From: Triplophysa rosa
Lineage: Eukaryota; Chordata; Actinopteri; Cypriniformes; Nemacheilidae
Length of the DNA stretch: 64,000 bases
Assembly: GCF_024868665.1 (NCBI RefSeq)
Contig: NW_026634180.1
Span: 104,978-168,977, forward strand
Direction: 5' to 3'
The position numbers were made by a program, and so were the translations under genes. Under the pieces are notes generated by a model, which was not told where the DNA came from, did not search any database, and was given only the letters and a program-made list of their open reading frames with translations. This document shows, piece after piece, positions 21,231 to 31,935 of this stretch (position 1 is the first letter of the stretch; each line of letters opens with the position of its first letter).

Positions 21231-21821
21231 TGTCCTGCTCGGAAGAACTGGACTCAAGGGCAGATTCAAATCAAAAGAATTTAATAAATCAGCAAGACAA
21301 GAGTCAAAAAACAAAATAACGGAACAGAGTTCCGACAATCCCAAGGGTGAGACAGAGGCAGGGTCAAACAGGCGTGTGGTCAGACGAGTGGCATACAGTG
21401 TCCAAAGGGAAATCCAGAGAGTAGTCAGACGGGCGAGGGTCGATCGAGGTGCAAACAGGATCCAGAGGGAAAAGGCAAGCTGTAATCCCAACCGGTGAAG
21501 AAGACTAAAGGAGGATCCAGACCGAACAGCAGGTCAGTCCCGGGAACAAAACTCCAAACAAAAACACTCAAGGTAACTACGACTAGAAGAAAACAAGATT
21601 AGAATATTCGAAGGTAGCAAGAGCGGGGTAAACCATACAACGCAACAGCAACTAAGGAAAGAAAAGAGAGGAATATAAAGGGGAGAGTTGACGAGTAGAG
21701 ATAAGAGACAGGTGTGCGCTGCTGAGCCGCTCGGCTGATTGCCAAACCGCTCAGCTGCGCAACAGAGTAGTGATGAGGAGAAAGTGAGACAGTGAAAAGG
21801 TCATCAACCCGGGACCTGACA
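21231..21821 (-). repeat. 5' LTR of the Gypsy element
   Basis: 591 bp. Differs from the 3' LTR by a few small indels and substitutions (for example TGTCCTGCTC against TGTCACGCTC at the inner end), so the copy is young but not brand new. Confidence 0.93.
21639..21680 (-). promoter_or_regulatory. TATA box and predicted transcript start of the Gypsy element
   Basis: On the minus strand CTTTATATTC lies at 21680-21671. Thirty bases downstream, at 21649, begins GCTGTTGCGTT, the word complementary to the primer site. The spacing is what RNA polymerase II promoters normally show. Confidence 0.75.
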
Positions 21822-22670
21822 ATCACGCTTTATTCGTGTACAGGCTTTTAAACCACTTAAGCGCGATTTGAAACAGTTGCTTTGACGCGTTCAATGAAGA
21901 TAGAAGCTTCTAAACTGTGGGACGCGGCAAAACGCAACGAGAGGTCCAGTCTGGTGTGTACAGTAACGGCTGCGTCGGTGAATCTCTGTCAGACAGCGCA
22001 TCCGTGTTAAGTTCTCTTTCGTGCTTGAATGGATAAAACCACACAAGATTATGTCAGAAAGCCCGTTTTGTCTAGCATTTTCTTAAGCACAGACTTCAAA
22101 GTGTAAAATAAAATCTTAAATGAATGCAAAGAGTTGTGAAAATGGGAGTGCGGTGACGGTCAGATCTGCGTACTAAGACAGCTCTTAAAGGGGCCACGTT
22201 CTTAAACGTGTGCTGTGACTCCTGTCACTAATGTTAATCAAAGAACAAAATAAAAGAGGAAATCAATGTGATTTTATAGCTTTAATGAGAATTCTTCTGC
22301 ATTTAATTTATAATTTAGCATTAAAGACTGTAAAGTGTCCTTCAATTTCCTACATGAGCTCTCAATTATACTGTTGAATGGCTATAATTAATGTTAAAAT
22401 AATCAATTTAATAGGACATCAGTTACAATACTAATATCAAAATGTTAGCTTTCATAAAATGATGCTGTTAAAGAAATATGTTGTTTCTACATCAATTTGA
22501 AGATTAAATGTGAAATTATTAAAATGTAAAAGTATATTTTAAAATATAATTGTTGTGTGCGATTAATCGTGATTAATCACAGAAAAAATGTGTGATTAAT
22601 CCGATTAATTTTTTTAATCGATTGACAGCACTAGTTTTAAGTCATTTTTTGAATGTTGTGAGAGGGAGCG

Positions 22671-23164
22671 GAGAAGACGTTCATCGTGGCCACGATGGTG
22701 GAGGCTTGATTGATGGGTACTGCCACAACGCTGGAGGCAGGCACAATGGCGTTGTCTGCTGTGGCAAGGAGGCTAAAGACACCATGAAGGCCATTGCAGT
22801 GGACTCAGGAAAAACTTTTGAGGCAGAGCCAGGTGAATTCTTGGAGACGGGGCCAAAGAAAACCTCTGTGGTGGACCCAGGGGAAGCCTTGGAAGAAGAG
22901 CCAGGGGAAACGTCAGAGGTGGAGCCAGGGGAAGCCTCGGAAGCGGAGCCAGGGGAAGCCTCAGAGAGGACTCAGAGAGGGACACTGGAGACGGGTCGGG
23001 GCATCCAAAAGCACATGCTGAGCATAGAATTGCCCCAGCTCACCTCAGTGATGGAGTCTAAAAATTCCTCCAATTTACTCTCCACGGACGTCTTGGCAGA
23101 GATAGAAGCGGAGATGGTCCTCTGGAGAGGGCACTGTATAATCAATATAGATGGTCTGGTCTTC
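22671..23164 (+). other. Interior of the outer LTR element with a Glu/Pro minisatellite
   Basis: Contains a tandem of about 24 bp coding EPGEASE-like units (about 22830-22970), open on the plus strand to 23224. Because the long frame begins inside the hAT end and runs into the LTR, I do not accept it as one gene. The element is read on the minus strand, so the frame may be incidental. Confidence 0.4.
23153..23163 (-). promoter_or_regulatory. Predicted self-priming site of the outer LTR element
   Basis: Plus-strand ggtctggtctt, one base from the LTR at 23165. It is complementary at 10 of 11 positions to the start word of the left LTR (15887-15897), and less well to the right LTR, whose start region has changed. 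Confidence 0.55.
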
Positions 23165-23479
23165 TGTCACGTGGGTGGCCACAGACCAGAGGCATTACAA
23201 AATGCAAACACAGATATTTATTAATCAATATAAACAAGAAATAAACTTGGACTGCTTCTCCATCATGTAACATAAACAACACCAGACAACGATGGGGCAA
23301 ACATAGTGTCAATATAAAGAGTCCTTGTGATGGGGAGATCGCTAGCAGGTGAGGGTGATTGCAGGTGAGGGTGATTGCAGACGAGGGACAGGTGAGGTAG
23401 CGTTGAGCGTGCTGGGAAATGAAGTCCATGAGGTAAAACAGGCTATGGGGAACACTGGGAAGCAGACAGGGCTGTGACA
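23165..23479 (-). repeat. 5' LTR of the outer LTR element
   Basis: 315 bp, TGTCACGTGG...GGGCTGTGACA. Contains a duplicated GGTGAGGGTGATTGCA. Confidence 0.85.
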
Positions 23480-23484
23480 TTATC

Positions 23485-24481
23485 ACTGTAAATTAATTAC
23501 AATCACGCAGTCATCAGATCAAACAGTCAAAAGTAATTTTAACAATTGCATCCCTTATTGCACGTCAAGAAAGTTGCTCGCTATGAGAGAATGCCAGAAG
23601 GCATTGGACTGGGTTTTCAGCATGGTCAGGTAGATCATTATCTTCCAAGGAACATTGTGCCTTGTAGCACTGTTGTGTAGGACAATACAGGTAAGTGTTA
23701 TGTTGCATGTCCCTCTGGTTCCACTCGCAAGAAGTTAAGACATGCAAAAGTGCCTTTTGAGAACTCTATTTAAGCGCTCAATTACACACCTTGTTTTGCA
23801 ATGAGTAGAATTGAAGCATACCTGCTCAACATAAACCCTTTGACACAATTCTCTCCTACCAAACTAGTGGGTTTGATGGACAATACCTATCTGTTAGTGC
23901 CTCTCTGTAAGTCCTCTGAGAAAAGCTGAATAAGATGACTGTGTGATTGGTTTCCTCATTAGCTAGCTGATGTGCTGTGGCTTGTGTTCACTTAAATCAA
24001 TCAAGACCACTGACTATAAATTCTACATTCACTACACCAAAGAGGTGAAACCATGGATTCGGAAGGATGTAATTTCATGGTTGCTGAAACTCACGCACTG
24101 TTGTTGGGGGGGGGATGTTACCCCTTGTTTACACCGCACGCATTGGCGGCATGTTACGGCTTTGGCAAGGTTTTGCTCCATCCTCAATGTGGTGCCAATG
24201 TACACCAGGGGCATCTCAAATGCAAAGCGGCTGAATTTTCAAGACCACATGATTTTCCTGTCCAACAATGTTTTTCTTATTTTTTGTGTTTGTTCATGTT
24301 TTTTGGGGTTATACCTTTAGAAAGTTGGCTAAATGGTTATGCTTGTCTTGTATATTATTGTGTTCATTGCTGTGAGTCATGCTTTGTTCCCTTAGGAAAA
24401 TTAAGCATGGTTTTACTACACTTTAAACAAAAAAAACATGGTTATTATAGTTGAACAATATTTTACCACAAAATAACCATG
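23485..24481. other. No gene supported; intronic DNA with a small MITE-like end
   Basis: Short open frames at 23565-23747 (minus) and 24053-24454 (plus) have no recognisable content and the second runs through a run of nine G. The 24400-24481 part (AAGCATGGTTTTACTACA...ATAACCATGG) resembles a common ACCATGG-type fish repeat. Confidence 0.35.
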
Positions 24482-24680
24482 GTTCCCTTTCTGTCGGTCT
24501 CTCGATGTTGTGTCGAACCGACAGAATGGGGTTTGTCTTGAGAACCTATCATCTTCTGAGTATTTAGAAAAGGCCAATGAAAATTGGCAAATGAAATTTG
24601 CATGCCGGGCTCCTCCCCGGATGACCGGGTATAAGAGGGAAGCCGGCGTGCTCATTCATTCACCTTTTGTTCTTCAGAGC
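24482..24680 (+). repeat. Left terminal inverted repeat of DIRS copy 1
   Basis: From GTTCCCTTTCTGTCGG to the CATTCATTCACCTTTTG segment. It has an apparent TATA-like GGTATAAGAGGG near 24630, likely the promoter. Confidence 0.85.
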
Positions 24681-24844
24681 GTACGCATCTGATGAGCTTC
24701 TCTACGATCTTGGTGATCATTCTTTCTGCTGGAATCTACGACGTGGACAGCGGACGGTCCCTTCCTGCAGTGACTCTCCCCTGGGCGTCTCGGCAGTTCC
24801 GGAGGTGTTCGAGCAAATTTCCTTTTCTAAAAGAGAAAATTTCT

Positions 24845-25700
24845 CCAGCGTGGCTTGTCCCGCTGTTCTCATGGGTGCAACACACTCATCGAGGAGGGGG
24901 ATGGACACAATGCCTGCTTCCAGTACGCTGGGGCAGACGTTGTGGATACGTCCTGCCCGCACCGCGGGCGGTGACGATTCAGACGTTGCGTCACAGGTGG
25001 CTGTGTTCCCACGGGACTCAGCCACCACCTCGTTTGATCCCCGTTCCGTGGCGGCAGGACTACGGCCCTGCCGTCCGCTACGGCAAGCAGCGAGGGTGAT
25101 ATGAGGATGACTGTGAGCGATAATCCTCGAGCCACGGGCTCACGGACCGTTCACACCTCGTCTCGCTCGTCTGACCGTTCCCCAGGAGACGGTCCGCCGT
25201 CTTATTCCTCAATCACGTATTCGGACACGATGCGTGATGATGAGATGTCTCTTGCAGCATCGGGGTACTGCCATCCGACTCCGACGATTCCTCGGGCTCC
25301 CTCCCGAGGCACTCGTGCCCGTAGGCGGCGACCACCTGGGGGGGGGCTCGACCTAGACTCCCTTCCAAAGCATGTGGTGTCTCGGCATCTCTGGTGTCGA
25401 GAGCTTACATTGTGGCTGACCATGCTGCCTCCTCTCTCCACGCTATGGCTTCTGCCAGGCCAGGGCGTTGAGAGAGCTCCACGAGGGTAAGACCGAGCCA
25501 GCGCTTATGCAGGAACTCCGCGCCGCCACCGACCTCGCTCTATGGGCGACCAAGGTGACCACGCGGGCACTGGGTCGGACGATGTCCACACTTTTGGTCC
25601 ATCAGAAACTCCTCTGGCCGATCCTTGTGCAGATGAGTAACGCCGAGAAGGTCCGCTTTCTCGACGCACCCGTCTCGCAAGGCGGGGCTGGTTGATGTGA
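24845..25700 (+). pseudogene. DIRS copy 1 gag-like ORF1, broken
   Basis: Homologous by eye to the frame at 36496-37927 of the second DIRS copy, but split among three frames. Only short blocks are in frame, for example the segment matching the Cys-rich motif near 24950 and the ATDLALWATKVTTRALGRTM block at 25520-25580. Large parts are missing or shifted. Confidence 0.65.
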
Positions 25701-26612
25701 CTGTCGAGCCGCTGCGGCCCCGCTCACCCCCCGCCTGTCGGGGGGCGCGAGACCCGCACACGGCCTCCCCCGGAGGGTTCTCAACAGTAAAGAAGCAGTC
25801 CTCCGTGCCGCGACTCGGCCGCCTCGGCCGTCGAGTCCCGTGCACTGTCTGCTTCCCAGCAGCCCTGGTCCTCTTCGACGCCCTCCAGCTCTGGCTCCCC
25901 CCACTCAGGCGCTCCCCCCCCCATGGAGGAGACCGTGAAGAGGAGACCATCACCCCATCAGCAGCCGCGGTGAAGCGGCCCTCATGGGAAGACCTTAGGG
26001 GGATCGAGGCTACCATTGGGCCCGACCCCAGCCACATCGCTGGGAAGTCGGATAAGACGGATCCTGCCCCGTCTCTCCATCTGCTGGCCCCCTCCGGGGG
26101 GCTAGCGCCCACTTACTCTCTAAGGAGAGTTTCCTCTCTCTCTGGGTTATCACAGCCGCTCCCACCCTCTGCACGATGGTGAATGGCAAACTCGACGTTG
26201 TGTCATGGCGAAGCGCAATGTCGAGTATAAACACCAGCCCTCAGCACTCTCAGTCAGACAGTGCGTTGAGCTGCGCAGTCGCCAGGCAGGAAAAACAGCA
26301 GAGCCGATCTCCTCCCCGGGGGACCTCCCCGGCAAGGAATCCGTACTGCTAGCCATCGAACGACCCCCCGGGGGGACGATGAAAAAGATCGTACCTTTAG
26401 TCCCCGTCTCATTTCTGGGAGCCTGTCCGGCTTCCCAGACTGTCAGGCTGGCTAGGGAAGACGATCCGTCTTGGCTACGCGATCCAGTCGCCTCACGCCC
26501 ACCAAGTTCAGCATCCGATATACCTCAGTCAGAGGTTAGGATGTTACCGTACTTCGGGCCGAGGCCGCCACCCTTCTGGTGAAGGGAGTGATCGAGCCCT
26601 TCTCACCAGCCG

Positions 26613-28090
26613 AGATGTTCAGCGGGTTTTACAGCCTGCACTTCATTGTCCCCAAGAAAGGCGGGGGGTTGCGCCCTATCTTGGGTCTGTGTGTTCTGAA
26701 CAGGCACCTACACAGTAGTTGATCACGCAGAAGCGCATCCTGACGTCCGTCAGGTGTCAGGACTGGTTCATGGCAATCGACCTGAAGTACGCGTACTTCA
26801 TGTCTCGATCCTCCATCGACATCGGCCGTTCCGACGGTTCGTGTTCGAGGGACGGGCATATCAGTACAGGGTCCTCCCCTTCGGTCTGTCCCTGTCTCCA
26901 CGAGTCTTTATGAAGGTCGTGGAAGGAGGTGTGCGGGTACTAAACTATCTCGACGACTGGCTCAGTTTGGCGCACTCTCGAGATCTGTTGTGTACACACA
27001 GGGACCTGGTGCTCCGGCACCTAGATCGGTGGGGCTACAGGTCAACTGAGAAGAGCAAGCTCTCCCCGGTGCAGTGCGTCCTCTTTCTCGGTAGGGAACT
27101 CGACTCTGTCCTCTTGAGCGGCCCTGCTCACCCCCCATGGGGGGCGCGAGACCCGCGACGAGGAAGCCCGCACCCACGCGGCCTCCCAGAGGCAGTGCGA
27201 CTGACTACAGAGAGCACCCGATCAGTGTTGAACTGCCTGAAGCTTTCAGACAGTCAGCGGTCCCCCTGAAACAATTTCAGAGGCTCCTGGGATACATGAC
27301 ATCATCGGTGGGGGTGGTCCCCCTCGGGTCGATGCACATACGACCGCTCCAACACTGGCTACAGAGTCAAGTTCCTTGGAGAGCGTGGCACACCGGCAGC
27401 AGGCGTATGGTCACACGCTTTCTGCCGACACACCCTAACCCCCTGGTCTCCATGACCTTCTTGGGGTTGGGGTGCCGTGTGCAAACAGGCAAGCAGTGTC
27501 GGGGCGGTGGACGGGCCCCCGCCTGTGTTGGCATTTCAACTGCCTAGAGTTGTTGGTTGTGCTACTTGCATTGAGGAGGCTACTACCTCTCGTGCAGGGC
27601 AGACACGTGCTGGTCCAGTCGGACAGCACAGCTGCTGTGACGTATATCATTGGATTCGCTCATGGCAGCAAAACATGACTCGCCCGGTGCCTCCTCCTCT
27701 GGAGTCAGCAGGTGATCAGTTCCCTGCGAGCCACACACATCCCAGGCGTCCTGAACCAGACAGCCGATGCGCTCTCTCGTCAGTCGACGCCTCGCGGGGA
27801 GTGGCGACTCCATCCCCGCGCAGCCAGCTCATTTGGGAGAGGTTCGGCCAGGCACAGGGGGTCCTGTTGCCTCCCCGGACTCCACCCATTGTCCGCTTTG
27901 GTACTCCCTGTGCGAGGCAACCCTTGGCACCGATGCCCTTGCGCACAGCTGGCCGCGAGACAAGCGGAAGTACGCTTCCCCCCAGTGAGCCTCATTGCAC
28001 AGGTCCTGTGCAAGGCCATGGAAGAGGAGCATCAAGTGGTACTAGTTACGCCCCTTGGCCTAACCAGGACTTGGTTCTCGGAGCTAAGGC
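26613..28090 (+). pseudogene. DIRS copy 1 reverse transcriptase and RNase H, broken
   Basis: RT blocks: PKKGGGLRPIL at about 26650, then an open run at 26754-27269 with AYQYRVLPFGLSLSPRVFMK and an intact catalytic YLDDW near 26945-26959. RNase H blocks at about 27520-27760 (LLPLVQGRHVLVQSDSTAAV, then HIPGVLNQTADALSRQ in another frame). Several frameshifts separate them. Confidence 0.8.
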
Positions 28091-28199
28091 TCTGACAACG
28101 ACTCCCCCCTGGCCACTCCCCCTGGCGAACTGCTTCCCCAGGGGAAGGGACGAGAAGATCCTGAGTGACCCACCCCCGGTCTGGTTGGGACGTCACTCA

Positions 28200-29080
28200 G
28201 GCTAGGGCTTTGGCCACTGGGCGGCGATACGCCCGTAGGTGGCGCCTCTTCTCGTCCTGGTGCTCTTCTCGGCACGAGCTGTCCCGTCCTCAAGAGAGAC
28301 TGGGGAGTAACCTCTCCCCCTCCACACTGGGAATGTATGTAGCCGCTTCGGCCGCTCATCATGACCCAAGTGCTGGGTATCCTCTGGGACAGCACGGCCG
28401 GGTCATTAGGTTCCTAAGGGGCGCGAGAGGGTGACCACCTTCCGCGCTCCGTACCCTCTTGCGACCTAGGTGGCGGGCCTCAAGAGGCCCCGCCCCCTTC
28501 GAGCCTCTCGGGGTTGCCGCTCTTTCTCTGTCCTGATAAAGACAGCATTCCGCATGGCGCTCACCTCCAAGAGGGTAGGGGATCTGCAAGCACCCTCCGT
28601 GTCCACAGATTGCCTAGAACTCGGGGCCGGGATTCTCATGTTGTCTTGAGACCCCGCCCCGGCTACGTGCCCAAGGATCCCACCACTCTCCCGAGAGACC
28701 AGGTGGTGAACCTGCAGGCGCTCCCCACCGGGGAGGAAGACCCAACCTATCCGTGTTGTGTCCAGTACGCACACGGCGCCTCTACTTGGACCGCACGCAG
28801 AGCCCAGAAGCTCTGAGCAGCTCTTTGTCTGTTTCGGAGGTCAGCAGAAGGGAGGGATGTCTCCAAACAGAGGCTGGCGCACTGGATCGTGGATGCCCTC
28901 GTTAGGGCATAACGATCTCTATTCGCCCCTGCCCGTTGGGAGTGAGGCACACCCCTCATGGGCACTGGCTCAGGGCGCCTCTCTGGCAGACATCTGCAGA
29001 GCTGTGGGTTGGGATATGCCCAACAACTCCGTGAGGGTCTAATACCTACGCGCGGAACCTGTGTCAGCCCGCATCCTGGC
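28200..29080 (+). pseudogene. DIRS copy 1 tyrosine recombinase, broken
   Basis: Remains of a tyrosine recombinase: a RPRPGYVPKDPTTLPRDQVV block at 28654-28715, then LFVCFGGQQ near 28830 and SWALAQGASLADICRA-like sequence near 28957-29006, in different frames. Compare the better copy at 40546-41150. Confidence 0.75.
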
Positions 29081-29781
29081 AAGGTGTGGGACCGGCAGCC
29101 GGTAGGGCGTACGCCTGCGGAAGCCCTTCCCCCTCCAGGGGGAGCAGTGGCGATCCCGCCTCACTTCTTTCCCCTCGGGTAAAGAACAGGCATTCCATCC
29201 ATCACTAAGCACCCTTCCAGGGGACAGGCTGGGCAGAGCAGCCCTGCCCCCTTAGGCCGGGGAACAGTTGAGTTATCTCCCACATAGCTCTAACCGGACC
29301 TAGTGCTCCAGACGTGGTAACCTCCCCTCCGTGGGCTGTTCCGTCTGATGTATCCTCATGAATGGTTCCCACCTTGGCAACCCATGACCTCCCCAGGTGG
29401 ACTCCCACCTTGCGGTTAACTCCTGCAGTCCGCACATTCCTCCCATGAGTTCTCCCCTGATGGTGAGACCATGTGGTGTCTCCACTATTCCTCCATACGG
29501 TAGGTAGTGGCCTCTGCAGTGTTTTTCCCCCAGGGGGGAATAATGCTTACCCAGTGGCCCGTACGGTGCCGGGCGGCTTCTCGCCATTTAGAGAACTAGG
29601 CCTCCGCCCGTGACGGCTGGTGACAGGGGCTTCCCAACTTTGTGTAAAGCTCTGGGTCCCTCTTCCACTCCACTGGAGGGTCATAATTTTGCGTTAGCAT
29701 GTTCGTCTGACTCGCCCAGGCCAGTCAACGTTGCTCCGCAGAGATTGTGACGCGGCTCAGTGCTGTGGTGTTTTCCATAGG

Positions 29782-29888
29782 AACCCCATTCTGTCGGTTC
29801 GACACAACGTCGAGAGACCGACAGAAAGGGAACGTCTTGGTTACGGATGTAACCTCGGTTCCCTGATGGAGGGAACGAGACGTTGTGT
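29782..29888. repeat. Internal complementary region of DIRS copy 1
   Basis: Left half is the reverse complement of 24482-24533 with one mismatch noted; right half is the reverse complement of the last 59 bases of the element with no mismatch seen. It serves as template for rebuilding the termini in the DIRS model. Confidence 0.9.
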
Positions 29889-30153
29889 CCCTCATGCCAC
29901 AACACTGGCCGCCCACCCCAGCGGTCGGGGGAGGATGCTTTAGGCTCCTCAGACCAAAGGTGAATGAATGAGCACGCCGGCTTCCCTCTTATACCCGGTC
30001 AGGTCATGCAAATTTCATTCGCCAATTTTTATTGGCCTTTTCTAAATACTCAGAAGATGATAGGTTCTCAAGACAAACCCCATTCTGTCGGTTCGACACA
30101 ACGTCTCGTTCCCTCCATCAGGGAACCGAGGTTACATCCGTAACCAAGACGTT

Positions 30154-31330
30154 TTGTTCGACGATGAACCTCTTGTCGTCCATTTATGGTCTTATGTCAG
30201 GGATATGTGATGTGCAATACGAACGGAAGTCTGCATAAGAACTTTTATTTTGACATAAAACTGTGCTGCTTGGACAAAGATAGACTAGGTGCGTATCTTT
30301 AGAGAGGTGGCGCGGAGAACCGCTTCTGGGATGCTTCATTAACGTGCTGCTGCACGACTGGCATAAACAAAAACATTGACTAGAGTGGCTGCGATCAGCT
30401 CCAGTGGCCAAGTCTGGGCCGTAACAATCGCACACGTGCAGTATAAATGAGGGGTCAGGCAGCATTTTGCCTTAGTAGTAGGACGTTTTGATTCTACTAA
30501 GGGTAGAGTAACCAAAAGAAAATTATATTTGGGATGAAATCACCCAAAATGTGAATGCCTTGGGAAGGGGATCAAAAGAGGACTACAGCGCAAGTGAAAT
30601 TTAGATGGACAAATCTGAAGGCCAGGGCAACAAAAGACCTTGCTGAAGCAAAACACCAAAACAGGCAAGAGGCCTTATAGGAGAGGTGATTGCACAGATG
30701 TGGTGCTTGATAAATTTGGAGAATTTAAGGTGTTGTAGGGGATGAGGAGTCTATGGTTGTAGAATAAAATGACTGTTCCTCCTTCTTATATAGAAGGAAC
30801 ATTTATTCTGGATCTCAGCACTGTTATTGCGGAAGCAAGTGGCACCTCGTTGGCAGGGCCAGTAGATGTTGCACAGAAAAGAGGCCTGAACCATTCTTTG
30901 AAAAACAATGATGATGACGCTCATAAATCACTTGTTAAACGAGAAAAAAAGATTTAGCTGGCAAAGGAACAACCCATACTTACCCAACTACAGCAAACTA
31001 AAGTCAGAGGTCACGATCCAGCCTGTGTTTTGCCCTTTGTATTGTGGACTTTTAGTTTGTATGCCTTAGTTCCCTTTTGTTTCCTTTGTCTGGTGTCTGT
31101 CGTTGTTAGAGGTTTGGTCAGTCTTGTTTTAAGTTGTACACTCGTCTGGATTACCCTGTTATGTTTTGTCCTGTTTACTTTGATGAAACCTTTTACTGCA
31201 TATGGATCCACTGCCTCACCTGTCTTAATCATTACATCAGACTTGAGATTCTACTCCTAAAATCAAAGCTTCAAAAAGCTGGCCTCTCTACAAACGAAGA
31301 GCTATGGACATTTAGTTAACTATTTGACAT
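30154..31330. other. No gene supported; intronic DNA
   Basis: No recognisable coding region. The 31014-31260 part resembles an R-U5-like piece of an LTR (runs of TTTTGTTT and TTAGTTCC) but has no boundaries or TSD. Confidence 0.3.
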
Positions 31331-31759
31331 TCACCCTCTTTATAATTTAAAACATATATTCCGATATATTTTTGTAAATGTATATTTGTTTGTATTTATT
31401 TGTTGTGGATCAGATAAACATCCTAAATGTTGATATTTAATCGAAAAAGGATTTGGATGTTTGTTTTGTATTGTTTTTTTTAAGTAAAATATACTTAGTG
31501 ATGCCACTTTGACCATACTACATGTTGTTTTTATATAGTAGCCAACGTTGTGATATGTGATCCTATTTACAGAATTAGTATTCCAGATTTTGTAATCTGA
31601 AAAAGTGTGAATCTGAACCAGGGTGATCAAATCCAGTTTTGCTTTGAAAAAAAAACAGCACAAAAGTAAAATGGATTACCTGATCCTGTATAGCAAAAAA
31701 TGAGATTTTCAAATCCAGATAATTATGATCCAGATTAAATTTTTTGAACAACTGACCCC
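31330..31759. repeat. Right half of the GGGGCCAGTTGTTCAAAA-type element
   Basis: Ends TTTTTTGAACAACTGACCCC, inverse of the start at 15466. It contains repeated GGATCA/TGATCC and AAATCCAG words, suggesting an internally palindromic non-autonomous element. Confidence 0.45.
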
Positions 31760-31769
31760 AGTGGTATAC

Positions 31770-31935
31770 AAAGTCGGTCCTGGAAAGCCACTGTCCTGCA
31801 GAGTTTAGCTTCAACCCTAACCAAACACATGTGAACCAGTTAATCAAGGACTCACTTGGCAGACTAGAAACTTCCAGACAGGTGTGTTGAGCCAAGTTGG
31901 AGCTCAACTCTGCAGGACACCCCTTCTCAAGACTG
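31770..31935. repeat. Short MITE with CCTGCAGAGTTTAGCT motif
   Basis: Near-palindromic: AGTTTAGCTTCAACCC with TGTCCTGCAGAG on the left and GGAGCTCAACTCTGCAGGACAC on the right, bracketing CAAACACATGTGAACC-type sequence. A frequent short fish repeat. Class not assigned. Confidence 0.55.

Larger units (their letters stand above)
16339..21821 (-). mobile_element. Intact Gypsy/Ty3 chromovirus (Tf1/sushi-like)
   Basis: A 5,483-bp element with 596- and 591-bp LTRs that look nearly identical, uninterrupted gag and pol, polypurine tract, self-priming type primer site and a perfect 5-bp TSD atcac (16334-16338 and 21822-21826). Removing it restores the MITE sequence ...TAATCAC-GCTTTATTCGTG, matching the uninterrupted copy at 8009-8028. 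It lies in the same orientation as gk. Coding capacity and similar LTRs indicate recent arrival and possible activity. Confidence 0.96.
16204..22633 (+). mobile_element. hAT MITE copy 2, with Gypsy element inside
   Basis: Termini TAGGGCTGTCAACGTTAACG and AATCGATTGACAGCACTA, inverted at CAGCACTA/TAGGGCTG, and a perfect 8-bp TSD gttttaag at 16196-16203 and 22634-22641. Without the Gypsy insertion it is about 0.94 kb and has no transposase. Its ends match those of the autonomous hAT at 53043-55709 in the terminal 12-20 bases. Confidence 0.93.
15777..23479 (-). mobile_element. Non-autonomous LTR element holding the hAT and Gypsy insertions
   Basis: Left LTR remnant 15777-15973 and right LTR 23165-23479 are similar direct repeats with TG...CA ends, and the whole is flanked by ttatc on both sides (15772-15776 and 23480-23484). 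The TSD shows that these are the two ends of one insertion. Its own interior is short (about 22670-23164 plus repeat). A TATA box and transcript start can be placed in the left LTR (15927 and 15897). All larger insertions inside it are younger. Confidence 0.85.
24482..30153 (+). mobile_element. DIRS1-type tyrosine-recombinase retrotransposon, full length, decayed
   Basis: All DIRS hallmarks are present: inverted terminal repeats (left 24507-24680, right about 29950-30102), outer extensions that differ at each end, and an internal complementary region at 29782-29888 that is complementary to the left end in its first half and to the right end in its second half. The trinucleotide GTT stands at both extremities (24482-24484 and 30151-30153) and as AAC at the junction in the internal region (29831-29833). 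This is what recombination of a circular intermediate predicts. The coding region has many frameshifts. No conventional TSD, as expected. Confidence 0.92.

Noticed and set aside
22592..23224. 210-codon plus-strand frame with EPGEASE repeats as a host gene
   Set aside because: It begins inside the hAT terminus, crosses the CATTTAGCAGA repeat and ends in an LTR, so it spans several insertions and cannot be one ancestral gene.
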